A program made the position numbers and the translations under genes. Positions 41,163 through 52,500 of a stretch of 64,000 nt of DNA are shown here, piece by piece. How positions within the stretch are numbered: position 1 is the stretch's first letter; each line of letters starts with the position of its first letter. The stretch lies in assembly GCF_003315205.1 (NCBI RefSeq), contig NZ_QNRR01000010.1:62001-126000 (forward strand), in the 5' to 3' direction. The notes beneath the pieces are model-generated. The model worked only from the letters and a program-made list of their open reading frames with translations. It had not been told where the DNA came from and did not search any database. The DNA comes from Roseimicrobium gellanilyticum. GTDB lineage: Bacteria > Verrucomicrobiota > Verrucomicrobiia > Verrucomicrobiales > Verrucomicrobiaceae.

Positions 41163-44100
41163 TCACTGCTGGGGAGGGTCGACTTCGCGAGTGGTCGCGC
41201 CGTGGGTGTCGCTCAGGATGAGCAGGGCCAGCTTTTGCACCTGACCCAGCTCAGAGGGTTTCAACATCTGGTGGTCCAGTCCGTTGCTCGGAGAATGGGA
41301 ACCGGAGCGTGGCAGGGGCACCGGAGGCGGCACGGGGACGTTTTCGGCGCTGCTGTTCAGGCTCGCGTAGTCGAAGCGTCCGCGCAGGTCCGTGTAGCCA
41401 TCCTTGAAGAAGCGTACGGTGCCGTCATTGAGACGGGCGTACACTTTGACATACGCCTTGGACACGGGCTTGTCCGTGCTGGAATCGCGGGTCTCCAGAC
41501 GGCCGTAGTTTTCCGTGACGGCGAGCTTCAGGGTGTTGGCATGGTAGGGCTTGGCCTTGCGCTGGCCGGCGCCCACGATTTCCACCAGCACGTTCGCCTT
41601 GGCGAACTGTGCGGGCAGCGGCACGTCCACGGTGGTGGCGCCGGCAGGCAGGGCCTGGGTGGCGGTGAGGTTCGGCTTGATGATGCTGAACCGGCTCGCG
41701 TCCTGGCTCACAAACGGGCTGCTGCTGAAGCTGAATTCGGGGTCCATGAGGTAGTAGTTCACCACCACTTCACCCAGGTTCTGCCAGTTCAGGGAGATGG
41801 TGCGGTTCTCCACCTTGAAATCGAAGCCCGGCTCCGTGGCGGCCAGCTCTCCCTGCTGCTTCTCGCGGTCCGGCTTGTCCTTGTCGCCCGGCTTCGCGTC
41901 GCGGCCCTCGATTTCATCAAGCTGGGAGGTGACCTCGGCGAAGAGATTCTTCCAACGGTTGACCGAGTGGTCGGCATACTTCGTGGCCAGCGTGCGTGCC
42001 TCGCCGAGGTTCCCCTCGTAGAAGGCGGCGTAGCAGCGGAAGTAATCATGCTGCAGCTTTGTGGGCAGAGCATTGGCATCGATGGTCTTGAACCGGGCGA
42101 GCGCCTCCTCCACCCGATCCTGCAGGAAGAGGTAATACACCACGCTCATGGAGTCGATGGCATCGAGCTGCGGCTTCTGTGAGAGCACGCCCAGGAGGGT
42201 ATCGTATTGATCCAGCACCATGGGGTTGGCGATGCGCCACTCATTTCCCACGCGGTGCGCGCGCTGATTGATCAGAGGGCTGTATTCCAGATGCTCATAG
42301 TCGTGCCGCTCGATGGGATCCAGCAGCACCAGCTTCGTGGCAAGATAGGCGCCGCAATGGTCCGTGAAGTCATCGCGGTGCTTCAGCCACTCCCGCAGGG
42401 AGGGTGTATCATTATGTAGCAGGGAATAGGTGCCAATGGTGTCATTCCACACATGGCGCTGGGCCATTACCTTCACGAGCTGGCGGTAGAAGTCCGGCTT
42501 CTTGCAGCGCCAGGCAATGCGCTCCAGAGGCAGGGTCTCAATGTTGTTCTGCGCGATGAAGGCCAGTGTGTCCGCATCGCTCGCTTCCTGGGAGACATAG
42601 TCCCATGAAGCCTTGTCCACCTGGGTGAGCTTTGCCACCACGGGGAATTCAAAGGCCTTCGCCGTGCCGGCCACATTACCACTGACGGCCACGCTCACCG
42701 GGAAGTGGGCGAACTTCGTGCCTGCGGCAGGAGTTGCCGGGAAGTAGAAGTAGTACTCGAAGGTTTGCGTGGTGTACGGGGCAAGCTGCACGCGGCGGGA
42801 GTTCGTGGCCTTGCTGCCTGCCACCGGCAGTGAGCCCTGGGGAATCTGCAGCAGCACCTCCGCTTTCGCGGGAGAGCTGGTGGGATTCGTCACCACCACG
42901 TTCGCACCATACACCGCGCCCGTGAGGAACTCGGCGGTCACATACTTCTCGAACTGCTCATTGCCCACTTGGCGATAGCGGTCACCATGACGGAAGAACA
43001 CTTGGGACACGAGCAGATCCGGCGTGAATGCGGTGCCGGGAGCGATACCTTCCGGCCCCGGTGCCACGGCAGGCACGGCCTTGCGGCTCTCGGTCGCGGG
43101 CTTGATCTCCTTGTGATACACAATGACGGGACCGGCGGCGGTCAGGGTGAACTGGCCGTTCTCCGACTTCGTCAGGTGCTTGGGCGCATCGAAAGGAAGA
43201 TCCAGCACCGCGAGTGCGAGCATCATCTCGGTAAAGTTCCGGTGGGACTCTGCCACTTCGGTGGAAACGAAGGGACCCTTGGAACCGGAAGCCACCCAGG
43301 CGGCATAGTCACGCCAGAAGGCATTCACCGGCACGAGGTCGGCAATCTGCTCTTCGATACGCAGCTTGTAGTAGTTGTTCTCCGCCCATTCCTTCGTGGG
43401 TCCGAGCGCACGGTACATGGCGCGGAACTGCAGGCGAATCTTCGCTGCCTCATCGTTGCCGAAGTAGGCGAGCGTGCCTGCAGTGATGGTCGTGCCACCG
43501 GTGTAGGTGTTGGTGCCATCCAGGGTCATGTAGCCATTGCCGGCCTTCACGATAGCGCCGGCGCCCAGCACCACACCTCCCATTGCGTGCTCCCTTTTCT
43601 TCGCCTCGGAACGCTCGACCTGTAGCTCGGGCAGAGCTTCCATGTCCTTGTCGGTCGCCTCCGCGAGCACGGCCATGTCTCCGGTCGTCAGGGAACGTTG
43701 CATTTCCCGTCCGGCGATTGCCCCCAGCCGGCCACGAGTTCCACCCACCGGTGGGCTCTCAGCGACGGCAAAGCTGTCCGCTGGAGCCATGGGTGCAGGG
43801 GCAGGCGTGGCAGTGGCAGGAGCCGACATGGCCATGGGCTTGGGCACGTTCTTCGCTGCCTCAGCCTCCACCTTGCGCTTCTCGTCGCTCAATCCCAGCG
43901 CTACCAGCCCCCGGCCCTCTGTGTCTTCCAGCACGCGCCCACGCAGCGCCGTTTCAAAAAGGCGATCCTGTTCATCCGGATTTGGCGGAATCATCTCCCA
44001 TAGCTCCTTGAGATGGCGTGCAGTGTTGAGGCCTTCACCGTCGATGCGCTGGGCCAGTAGGCTGCGCTCCACCGTATTGAGGCGTCCATAGGACCAGGGT

Positions 44101-47100
44101 TCCAGGTACTTCTTGAGGTCCAGTCCTAGCAGGAAGTCATCCATGAAGGTCTTGTCCTTCTTGCTTGCGAGGTACGGTTTGATGACCGTGTTAAAGAATG
44201 CCTGGTCCTTCTTTGCGAGGAAGAAGCTCAGTTCATGGCAGGCGAACTCGCTGTACTTCGCGCGCTTCTCCTCATCCTTCATCTTCGGCCAGTCTAGAAT
44301 CCACGCAAACTCGCCCAGCTTTTCGTCACTGCTCAATGTGGTGAACAGTGAATACACACCACCGAGCGTGTCATACGTCTCCATCTCACTGGTGAGGATG
44401 TCACCAAGGGTGAGTGCCTTTCCATTTTGCAGTACCGTAACCTCACGACGCTGCGTGAAGGGTTTCGCAGGATCGAGATTCCGTACCAGACGTTGGTCGG
44501 CGAACTTGGTGCCAGCCTCAGGAAGCGAGAGCTTCTGCCACACGGCGTTCTCGAGATCTTCGGCGTATACCTGAATCTGCTGGCGATCGCCCAGCTCCTT
44601 GCGTGCGATGCGCACCACGCCGTCCTTGTCCGGCAGGAGGTTGTAGATCACCGGCGCTGTATTCGCGAGGAAGTCGATGTTGGTGGAATCGGTGCCGCCT
44701 GCGGGAGGTGGAGGAGCGGGGGGCGATTCAGCTTTCGCCGCGCTCATGGCTCCAGCCGCGCCACCGCGCGTCTGACCAGCCGCTTCACCACCACGCTGGG
44801 CGAGGTCTTCCAGGCTTGTGTCCTGGATGGCCCAGGGATTCAGCAGAAGGCCGGGACGTGTGAGCATGTTCCCCGGGAAGAGCTTCGCATAGCGGCGCTC
44901 CAGGATGTAGCGATATTCATCACCAATTTCACGACCAGCCGCATACAGATTGGGAAGCTTGGCGGGGCGGCCCTCGGACGCTCCGAAGCGGGCAAATCTG
45001 CCAAGCTCATGGAAGATGCTGCGACCCGACTCGAACCGTGTCGCGCCGATGTGCACACGCGTGAAGGGCGAGTGATTGGCCAGCTTCACGGTGACGAACT
45101 CGTTGTCCGTCTGCAGTGACGTGATCTGCAGGGGGGCGGTGCCGCGCAGTTCCAGCAGACGGTTCTTGCCGAGGAGCCAGCCTCCCATCGGCTTGCCATC
45201 GGTGACCTTGATGGCGATGTCCCGGTTCTCCGTGCGCAGACGCAGCGAGTAGTCGCCGGGAGTGAGTCCTTCGATGACGAGGAAGCCATCGCGCAGCGTC
45301 ATTTTTTCGGATTCATTCGAGACGAAGGTGCCGGCACGGGTGGCCAGCAGCGAAGCTCCGCCATCCACGAATCCAACAGGCGCAGGAATGCGCACGACCT
45401 CTCCCGACTTCGCGTTCACCACGGAAGACCACGTGCGCTCCGCATCATCCAGTGACCAGGAGCTCTGGCGGCCATTGGGAGACTTCGCGCCCACGGACGA
45501 GATGCCCTCCAGTGTGCCGAGTGCTACACGGCCCTTTTCATCCGTGCGCAGCGGGATGGTGATGGGTCGATTGAAACCTTTGCGACGGAAGGTGAAGACA
45601 ATCTGCTGATCTGCGGTCACCTCGCCGTTCTTTCCAAGGAGCTCGTACTCATAGCCATCGCCGAACTTTGAAAGATGCCCGTCGTTGGTGGCATCCGTGG
45701 TGTCCATGCCGTTGAGATCCCACGAGTGACTGGCGGAGTAGGGGCGCTTCTCGCCGCCATTGCTCAGGATTTCTATTTCACCCGCGAGGGTGACGTTCAG
45801 CTTCGCAAGACGCTCCGGCACGCTGATGTTGTGCAGCAGCACGCTGCCGGCGCTGAGCTTGAGATCCTTCACCTCTCGCGTGGTGGAGATGCCGTCCTGC
45901 GTGGTGGAGGTGATGAGAAGCTTGGGCTTCTTCAGCAGTTCTGGTGCGAGGTGGGTATTTCCCAGCATCAGGGCTACACGAACCGCCAGGGTGGCTTCAC
46001 GACGGGCCAGCAATTGTTCCCTCTCAATGTGGAACTGTGCGTCGAGGTGGTAGTTCTCCGCCTGATGTGTGAATTGGGTGAAGGTGGCGAAGGTGCCCGC
46101 AGCATCACTTACGATCAGACTCTTCCGCTGCGGCTGGTTCGTGAAGGGCACGATGATGCGCTCCAGCTTTTCATCCCGCGTGAGTTTGCGGCCATCCACC
46201 CAGGCCACGGCATCCTTTACAGGATTGCCATTTTCATCCAGCACCAGAAGCAGCGTGCCTGTGGGGCCGGGCTGCTCCAGCACCTGCCACTGGCCTACGC
46301 GCACGAGAGCACGGCTGCTGCGACCACCGCCGATGAACTCAATCACCCACGCGCCGCGCTTCCCGCGCAGTTCGTCGAAGGTGAAGGTTTGCCGCGAGCG
46401 CTTGAAGGGGCCGTTCTCGTACGTGTGCGTCTGTTCCTTGTTCGCCACCAGACCATCGAGATTCAGGTCCGTATTGAGCTGGCGACCCTGCGTCTGGAAG
46501 AAGTTCAGTGTATTCAGCTCATAGATCTTCACGATGAGCTGGGGGGTGTTCTTCAGCGTCACATCGAACTTTACTTCATCTCCGGGGCGGAAGAAGACGG
46601 TGTTCGTACTGGGGAAGAGGATGTCGACACGATCCTTCAGCGCCTGGAAGGCCTGCGGTGAAAGCAGAGAGGCCCAGCGCTCCGGACTGCCCTGCCCGGC
46701 GAGCACCATGGCTTCCGCGAAGACGGGCTTCAGCCATGCGGCGCGCACATATTCCGTGTAGGGTGAGAGGGCGGCTTCCACTTCGTTGCTTGTCGCGGCG
46801 TTGCGCACGAAGAGCTCCAGGAAGTATTCCCGCACCAGGGGCTCATCTTCCACGATGGGCGGGCGGCCCAGCAGCGCATCGGCATAGTTTGCATGGAGAT
46901 TTGCCATGGGCACCTGTGCTTCCGCAGCGCGCTCCAGCATCTCCTCCCGCACATAATGCTGCTGGCGCGGCAGCTTGAGATATTCAATGAAGCGCTCACG
47001 ATCATACACGCCCTTCTTCCGGTCGTGGTCCAGTCGTTGGTAGATGACCTGTGCCTTCAGGCTGTTGAAAGCTGAAGGCAGTGTCTTCACATAGGCCCAC

Positions 47101-47918
47101 GCACGGTCGAGCCACGCTTCGCGTTCGGCATCGTCATAGGTGAGGTCCACATCCGCGGACGGTGCGAGCTTCCGCAGCATGGCGCGCACGTAGGCATCGT
47201 TTGAGGAGAGCTTGGGCACCTGTTGGGCGAGCTGCGTGAGTTGCTCCGGAAGAAGCTGGCGGTGGATGTTGAAAGCTCCGAAACCGCTGGAGTTCTGGGA
47301 ACGCAGTTCACGGGCGATGAACTCCACCAGATTCGCCACATCCGGCCGCTGGAGCTTGGCCAGCAGCGCGCGCGCCTGGGCAGGGGAAAGCGTGGTGTTG
47401 TCGCGAATCAGCGTTTCGAGTTCGACCTGGGACAGGCCCTGCAGTCCGTTGTCATTGATCAGGGCGTCTGCCAGGAAGACTTTCCGTGCAATGAATTGTG
47501 CATCCAGCGCGGTGGGCAGATCCGGTTTGCGGTCGCGCACTTCCTGCTGGTGGTCGTGGCGGATGTCGAGCTTCCGCTTGATGTAGGCGATGGTGGCCTG
47601 TGGATTCGCGTCGTAGCTGAGCAGCGCCTCGCGGTTCTCAATCATCTCCCGCAGATGCGTGTCATCCGGGAAGCGCTTCTTCCACTGCGCCATGATGTCA
47701 GAGAACTTCGCTGCGTTGCGGGAGTTCTGGTAGTGCAGCGCGTGGTAGAAGTAAAAGTCCTCAGTGCCGGGCACGAGCTCGGCGAGGACCTTCTCCCGGT
47801 CCGCCGCGAGGGCGAAGCGCTCGATGAATCCAATTTCATTCTCATTCTCGGCAGTGACGGGAATGGCAAAACCAAGGGCGCTGGAAAGGGCTAGCAGGCG
47901 GAGGAGACGCGGTTTCAT
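41163..47918 (-). CDS. Giant exported protein (macroglobulin-like architecture suspected)
   Basis: From ATG 47918 (MKPRLLRLLALSSALGFAIPVTA) it has a signal peptide and 2251 residues. The first third is helical and rich in charged repeats. From about residue 440 strand-rich domains follow (FRPGDEVKFDVTLKNTPQLI, GKRGAWVIEFIGGGRSS) that resemble macroglobulin/fibronectin-type extracellular domains. Two flexible Pro/Ala linkers lie near 1055 and 1360. Near residue 1465 the strip GYMTLDGTNTYTGGTTITAG is a passenger-associated (autotransporter) repeat, single and out of place. The C-terminal third has helical repeats (KLQHDYFRCYAAFYEGNLGEARTL). I found no thioester CxEQ motif. A large periplasmic or surface protein, perhaps protease-inhibitor-like or a surface scaffold; the function is not certain. 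Confidence 0.8.
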   Translation of the reverse strand: MKPRLLRLLALSSALGFAIPVTAENENEIGFIERFALAADREKVLAELVPGTEDFYFYHALHYQNSRNAAKFSDIMAQWKKRFPDDTHLREMIENREALLSYDANPQATIAYIKRKLDIRHDHQQEVRDRKPDLPTALDAQFIARKVFLADALINDNGLQGLSQVELETLIRDNTTLSPAQARALLAKLQRPDVANLVEFIARELRSQNSSGFGAFNIHRQLLPEQLTQLAQQVPKLSSNDAYVRAMLRKLAPSADVDLTYDDAEREAWLDRAWAYVKTLPSAFNSLKAQVIYQRLDHDRKKGVYDRERFIEYLKLPRQQHYVREEMLERAAEAQVPMANLHANYADALLGRPPIVEDEPLVREYFLELFVRNAATSNEVEAALSPYTEYVRAAWLKPVFAEAMVLAGQGSPERWASLLSPQAFQALKDRVDILFPSTNTVFFRPGDEVKFDVTLKNTPQLIVKIYELNTLNFFQTQGRQLNTDLNLDGLVANKEQTHTYENGPFKRSRQTFTFDELRGKRGAWVIEFIGGGRSSRALVRVGQWQVLEQPGPTGTLLLVLDENGNPVKDAVAWVDGRKLTRDEKLERIIVPFTNQPQRKSLIVSDAAGTFATFTQFTHQAENYHLDAQFHIEREQLLARREATLAVRVALMLGNTHLAPELLKKPKLLITSTTQDGISTTREVKDLKLSAGSVLLHNISVPERLAKLNVTLAGEIEILSNGGEKRPYSASHSWDLNGMDTTDATNDGHLSKFGDGYEYELLGKNGEVTADQQIVFTFRRKGFNRPITIPLRTDEKGRVALGTLEGISSVGAKSPNGRQSSWSLDDAERTWSSVVNAKSGEVVRIPAPVGFVDGGASLLATRAGTFVSNESEKMTLRDGFLVIEGLTPGDYSLRLRTENRDIAIKVTDGKPMGGWLLGKNRLLELRGTAPLQITSLQTDNEFVTVKLANHSPFTRVHIGATRFESGRSIFHELGRFARFGASEGRPAKLPNLYAAGREIGDEYRYILERRYAKLFPGNMLTRPGLLLNPWAIQDTSLEDLAQRGGEAAGQTRGGAAGAMSAAKAESPPAPPPPAGGTDSTNIDFLANTAPVIYNLLPDKDGVVRIARKELGDRQQIQVYAEDLENAVWQKLSLPEAGTKFADQRLVRNLDPAKPFTQRREVTVLQNGKALTLGDILTSEMETYDTLGGVYSLFTTLSSDEKLGEFAWILDWPKMKDEEKRAKYSEFACHELSFFLAKKDQAFFNTVIKPYLASKKDKTFMDDFLLGLDLKKYLEPWSYGRLNTVERSLLAQRIDGEGLNTARHLKELWEMIPPNPDEQDRLFETALRGRVLEDTEGRGLVALGLSDEKRKVEAEAAKNVPKPMAMSAPATATPAPAPMAPADSFAVAESPPVGGTRGRLGAIAGREMQRSLTTGDMAVLAEATDKDMEALPELQVERSEAKKREHAMGGVVLGAGAIVKAGNGYMTLDGTNTYTGGTTITAGTLAYFGNDEAAKIRLQFRAMYRALGPTKEWAENNYYKLRIEEQIADLVPVNAFWRDYAAWVASGSKGPFVSTEVAESHRNFTEMMLALAVLDLPFDAPKHLTKSENGQFTLTAAGPVIVYHKEIKPATESRKAVPAVAPGPEGIAPGTAFTPDLLVSQVFFRHGDRYRQVGNEQFEKYVTAEFLTGAVYGANVVVTNPTSSPAKAEVLLQIPQGSLPVAGSKATNSRRVQLAPYTTQTFEYYFYFPATPAAGTKFAHFPVSVAVSGNVAGTAKAFEFPVVAKLTQVDKASWDYVSQEASDADTLAFIAQNNIETLPLERIAWRCKKPDFYRQLVKVMAQRHVWNDTIGTYSLLHNDTPSLREWLKHRDDFTDHCGAYLATKLVLLDPIERHDYEHLEYSPLINQRAHRVGNEWRIANPMVLDQYDTLLGVLSQKPQLDAIDSMSVVYYLFLQDRVEEALARFKTIDANALPTKLQHDYFRCYAAFYEGNLGEARTLATKYADHSVNRWKNLFAEVTSQLDEIEGRDAKPGDKDKPDREKQQGELAATEPGFDFKVENRTISLNWQNLGEVVVNYYLMDPEFSFSSSPFVSQDASRFSIIKPNLTATQALPAGATTVDVPLPAQFAKANVLVEIVGAGQRKAKPYHANTLKLAVTENYGRLETRDSSTDKPVSKAYVKVYARLNDGTVRFFKDGYTDLRGRFDYASLNSSAENVPVPPPVPLPRSGSHSPSNGLDHQMLKPSELGQVQKLALLILSDTHGATTREVDPPQQ

Positions 47919-48357
47919 GGCGGGATGAGTTGACCGATGGGCAGGGGGTTCCGTTCGATGCCAGATTGGCATCATCTCCGAGCATCACGGAGGACACCGG
48001 TGAACATTTGTAAAGACTTCGTCAAGGAATGGGAAGGCGTGTCTCCCTCTCATTGTCGGTCCATGAGGGTGAGTGACATGAAATGGGATCTTTTTGCCCG
48101 AAGCCACTCAGAGGTACCGGAAACCACTCTGTGGAGACGGTTTGCAGAAACGGTGCCTCATTCGCACTTCCTGATGGCGGCATTTTCAGGAGCATGGTAC
48201 ACGGTATTAAAGAGAAATTACTCGTCCCCGGGAAGCGTGACGCATGTCGGCCTGCTGGATGATGGGTACTTTTGAATCCATTGCCTCTCGCCGAAATTCC
48301 CAAGCGGATCGATCCTTGCGGAGCTTTTCGCTTCAGAAATCTTGACCTCGCAATCTT
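47919..48357. other. Intergenic region upstream of two divergent genes
   Basis: 439 nt between the giant exported protein (minus) and the RND adaptor (plus). A 112-codon plus-strand frame (47937-48275) lies here but has no signal peptide, no start signal and no family resemblance. I saw no clear operator or hairpin. Confidence 0.5.
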
Positions 48358-49545
48358 ATGAAGTCGATGTCGCGCCTTTCATTGTCCGTGGGCTTGACGA
48401 TGCTGCTCGCGGCATGTGATCGTAACGAAGCCCCGCCACCCACCGCGCCTCCGGAGGTGCTTGTGTTGACCGCCTCCACGCAGGATGTGCCCGTCTTCCG
48501 CGAGTGGGTTGGCACGCTCGATGGCTCGGAGAATGCCGAGATTCGCGCGCGCGTCACCGGCTACCTCGTGAAACGAAACTACCAGGAAGGAGCCGTGGTG
48601 AAAAAAGGGGAGGTGCTCTTTGAGATTGACCCGAGGCCGTTCGAAGCCGCGCTTGCGGAGGCGCGAAACCAACTCGCCCAAGTGAAGGCGATGCAGGTGG
48701 CCGCGGCGGCGGAGGTGGAGCGGGATACCAAGCTCTTCAAGGACAAGGCGGTTTCCGAGCGCGACCTCTTCAACTCACGCCAGGCGAACGAAAGCCAGTT
48801 GGCGAAAATCAAGGCGCTGGAAGCCGCCGAGGAGCAGGCGAAGCTGAATGTCCAGTTCTGCAAAATTGAAGCTCCAGTCGATGGCATCGCGGGCATCTCC
48901 CAGGCACAGGTGGGCGACCTCGTGGGCACTGGCAGCAATGTGGTGCTGACATCCGTGTCCACGCTCGACCCGATCAAACTGGTCTTCCCGATCAGTGAGA
49001 CGGAATACCTCATCGCCGCGGATTACCTGCAGAAGGCTCTGGCGAAGCCACTGAATGAAAGGGAGGAATTCATTGAACTGATCCTCGCCGATGGGAAGCC
49101 CTTTCCCCACAAGGGCCGGCTGCTCGCGGTGGATCTCAATGTGAAGGGTGCCACCGGAACCATCGTCATCACGGCCTTGGCAGCCAACCCCGGCAACATC
49201 TTGCGACCTGGCCTCTTCGCACGAGCGCGCATCAAGACGAAGGTGCTGGAGAAGGCCGTGGTGATCCCCCAGCGCGCAGTGAACGAAGTGCAGGGCACCT
49301 ACCAGATTGGCGTGGTGGGTGCGAATGGAAAGGCGGAAATTCGGCCTGTGAAGGCTGGTCCTCGAACTGGCAGTAATTGGGTCATCACTGAGGGGCTGAA
49401 GGAGGGCGAGACGGTGATTGTCGAGGGGTTTCAGAAAGTGAGGGCAGGCGCGCCGGTGACGGCCAAGCCGTGGACGCCGCCCGCCTCGCATGCGGACGCA
49501 TCTGCAGCGACACCCACTCCGACATCCCAACCCGCCGCCAAGTAA
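48358..49545 (+). CDS. RND efflux periplasmic adaptor lipoprotein
   Basis: 395 residues starting MKSMSRLSLSVGLTMLLAAC, with the lipobox LLAAC predicting lipidation at that cysteine. Order: lipoyl half (IRARVTGYLVKRNYQEGAVVKKGEVLFEIDPRPF), coiled-coil hairpin (about 95-155), second lipoyl half (VDGIAGISQAQVGDLV), then barrel and membrane-proximal domain ending PAAK. This is the AcrA/MexA type. The inner-membrane RND transporter starts 4 nt after its stop. No outer-membrane TolC-like gene is beside it. Confidence 0.93.
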   Translation: MKSMSRLSLSVGLTMLLAACDRNEAPPPTAPPEVLVLTASTQDVPVFREWVGTLDGSENAEIRARVTGYLVKRNYQEGAVVKKGEVLFEIDPRPFEAALAEARNQLAQVKAMQVAAAAEVERDTKLFKDKAVSERDLFNSRQANESQLAKIKALEAAEEQAKLNVQFCKIEAPVDGIAGISQAQVGDLVGTGSNVVLTSVSTLDPIKLVFPISETEYLIAADYLQKALAKPLNEREEFIELILADGKPFPHKGRLLAVDLNVKGATGTIVITALAANPGNILRPGLFARARIKTKVLEKAVVIPQRAVNEVQGTYQIGVVGANGKAEIRPVKAGPRTGSNWVITEGLKEGETVIVEGFQKVRAGAPVTAKPWTPPASHADASAATPTPTSQPAAK

Positions 49546-49549
49546 CCCG

Positions 49550-52500
49550 ATGGCCAGATTCTTCGTCAATCGTCCCATCGTCGCGATGGTCATCTCGATC
49601 ATCCTGACCATTGTCGGGCTGGCATCGTATTTCAGCCTGCCGGTGGCGCAGTTTCCGGACATTGTACCGCCGGAGATCCAGGTAAAGGCCACCTACACGG
49701 GCGCGGATGCCATGACCATCGAGCAATCGGTGGCCACGCCCATCGAGCAGCAGATGAGCGGCGTGGATAACATGAACTACATGTACTCCACGAACTCGAA
49801 TGACGGCAGCATGAAGCTGACGGTGAACTTCGACGTGGCCACGGATGCGAACACCGACCAGATCCTCGCGCAGATGCGGAGCAACCAGGCGAACTCGCAA
49901 CTTCCCGCGGATGTCACGGCGGCAGGCGTGACGGTGCAGAAGTCCACCTCTTCGCCGCTCATCATGTTCTCCCTCTATTCGCCGAAGGGAACCTATGACG
50001 GCACCTTCCTCGCGAACTATGCTTACATCAATCTGAATGACGAGTTCACGCGTGTGCCAGGCATTGCAAGTGTGACGGTCTTCGGCGCGGGTCAGTATGC
50101 CATGCGCATCTGGGTGAAGCCGGATACGCTGGCCAAGCTGGGAATCACTATTCCGGAAATCCTCTCCGCCATCAAGGCGCAGAACTCGGTGAACCCAGCG
50201 GGCAAGATTGGCGCTGAGCCTGCGCCATTGGGCCAGGAGTATACCTATGCTGTGCGCGCCCAGGGACGATTGCAGAGCCCGGAGGAGTTTGGTGACATCG
50301 TGGTCCGTGCCAATCCAGATGGCTCCATGTTGCGCGTGAAGGATGTGGCGCGCATTGAGCTCGGAGCGCAGACCTACAGCGTGAGCAGCCGTCTCAATGG
50401 CCAGCCCGCGGCTTCCATCGCGCTCTACCAGTTGCCGGGGTCAAACGCCATCGCGGCTGCCGAGGGGGCGAAGAAACGGATGCAGGAGTTGTCCGAGAAG
50501 TTCCCCAACGATTTGGAATACACCGTCTCGCTCGATACCACGCTCGCGGTGACGGAGGGCATGGTGGAAATCCAGCACACGCTGTTCGAGGCCCTGGTGC
50601 TGGTCATCATCGTGGTATTCATCTTCCTGCAGGGATGGCGCGCCACGCTCATTCCCCTGTTGGCGGTGCCCGTATCCTTGATTGCCACGTTCGCCTTCTT
50701 CCCGCTCTTCGGGTTCACGGTGAATACCCTCTCGCTCTTCGGCCTCGTGCTGGCCATCGGCCTGGTCGTGGATGATGCCATCGTGGTGGTCGAGGCCGTG
50801 GAGCATCATATCGAGCAGGGACTCTCTCCCAAGGAGGCCACTCTCAAGGCGATGGAGGAGGTGACGGGGCCGGTCATTGCGATTGCCCTCATTCTTGCAG
50901 CGGTGTTCATACCCACGGCCTTCATTCCCGGCATCACAGGGCGATTGTACCAGCAGTTCGCGGTGACCATTGCGGTATCCGTGATCATCTCCGCGTTCAA
51001 CGCACTGACTCTCTCTCCCGCACTCTCTGCACTGCTCCTCAAGCCAAAGAAGAAGAGCACGGGTCCGCTGCAGAAGTTCTTCGACCTCTTCAACCGCGGA
51101 TTTGGCGCAGCCACCAACGGCTATGTCGCAGTGTGTCGCTATCTGCTGCGAAGGGTGATCATCGCGATCGTGCTCCTCGCGGTGATTGCGGGCGCTGCGG
51201 GTTTGTTTGGGAAGAGGGTTCCGGGAAGCTTCCTTCCGGAGGAAGACCAGGGCTACTTCTTCGCTCAGGTGGTGCTGCCGGATGCTGCTTCCCTCCAGCG
51301 CACGGATGAAGCCATGAAGGTCGCGGAGAAAATCCTCATGGACACTCCGGGGGTGAAGTACGTGACCGCAATCAATGGCTACAACTTCCTCAGCGGGGTG
51401 AATGTCACCTACAGCGGCGTGTTCTTCGTCACGCTCAAGGAGTGGTCCGAGCGCAAGGAGCCTTCGGAGAAGTACGGCGCCATCATGAAGCATGTGAATG
51501 GCAGTCTCTCCCGGATTCCCGCAGCGCGTGCCTTCGCCTTCTCACCGCCGGCCATCCCAGGCATCGGCACCAGCGGTGGCGTGACCTTCATTTTGCAGGA
51601 TCGCTCGGGCAAAGATATTGCCTTTCTGGATGAGCAGGTGCGCAAGTTTGTGGGTGCGGCGCGAGAGCGAAAGGAGCTCACTTCGGTGAGTACGACCTTC
51701 TCCCCCGGCGTGCCCCAGGTGTTCATGAACGTGGACAAGGAAAAAGTGCTGAAGCAGGGCATTGAGCTCTCCACGGTGTATCAGACCCTGCAGACCTTCA
51801 TGGGAGGTTACTTCGTGAATTACTTCAACCGCTTCGGCCGCCAGTGGCAGGTCTTTGTGCAAGCGGAGGGTGACTACCGGGCCAATGCGGAGCAGGTGAA
51901 GCAATTCTTCGTGAAGAACAAGGATGGGGCCATGGTGCCACTTGGCGCCGTTACCAATGCAGAGTTCATCAGCGGACCGGAGTTCACCATGCGATACAAT
52001 CTCTATCGCAGCGCGCAGATCAATGCCACGGCCGCTCCCGGCTACAGTTCCGGCCAGGCCATGCAGGCCATGGAGGAGGTGTTTGCCACGACGATGCCGA
52101 ATGAGATGGGCTACTCCTACCTGGGCATGAGCTTCCAGGAAAAGAAGGCCAGCGAGGGTGTCTCGCCCGTGGCCATCTTTGCGTTGTCCTTCCTCTTTGT
52201 GTTCCTGATCCTCGCGGCGCAGTATGAGAGCTGGAGTCTTCCCTTCAGCGTGCTGCTCAGTACGCCTGTCGCGGTTTTTGGTGCTTTTGCAGCACTCATG
52301 GTGGGGCGGTATGAGAACAACATCTATGCCCAAATCGGCCTCGTGATGCTCATTGGCCTCGCCGCGAAGAATGCCATTCTCATCGTGGAGTTCGCCAAGA
52401 TGAAGCACGAGCAGGGGCTCTCCCTCACCGAGGCCGCTCTGGAGGGAGCCAGGCTCCGTCTGCGCCCCATCCTCATGACCAGCTTCGCCTTCATTCTGGG

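Noticed and set aside
40662-42182. 506-codon open frame on the plus strand
   Set aside because: It spans the guaD coding sequence and the end of the giant protein in antisense, with a composition typical of a shadow.
47937-48275. 112-codon open frame between two genes
   Set aside because: No start signal, no family and no codon bias; low support, so it is mentioned only in the intergenic note.
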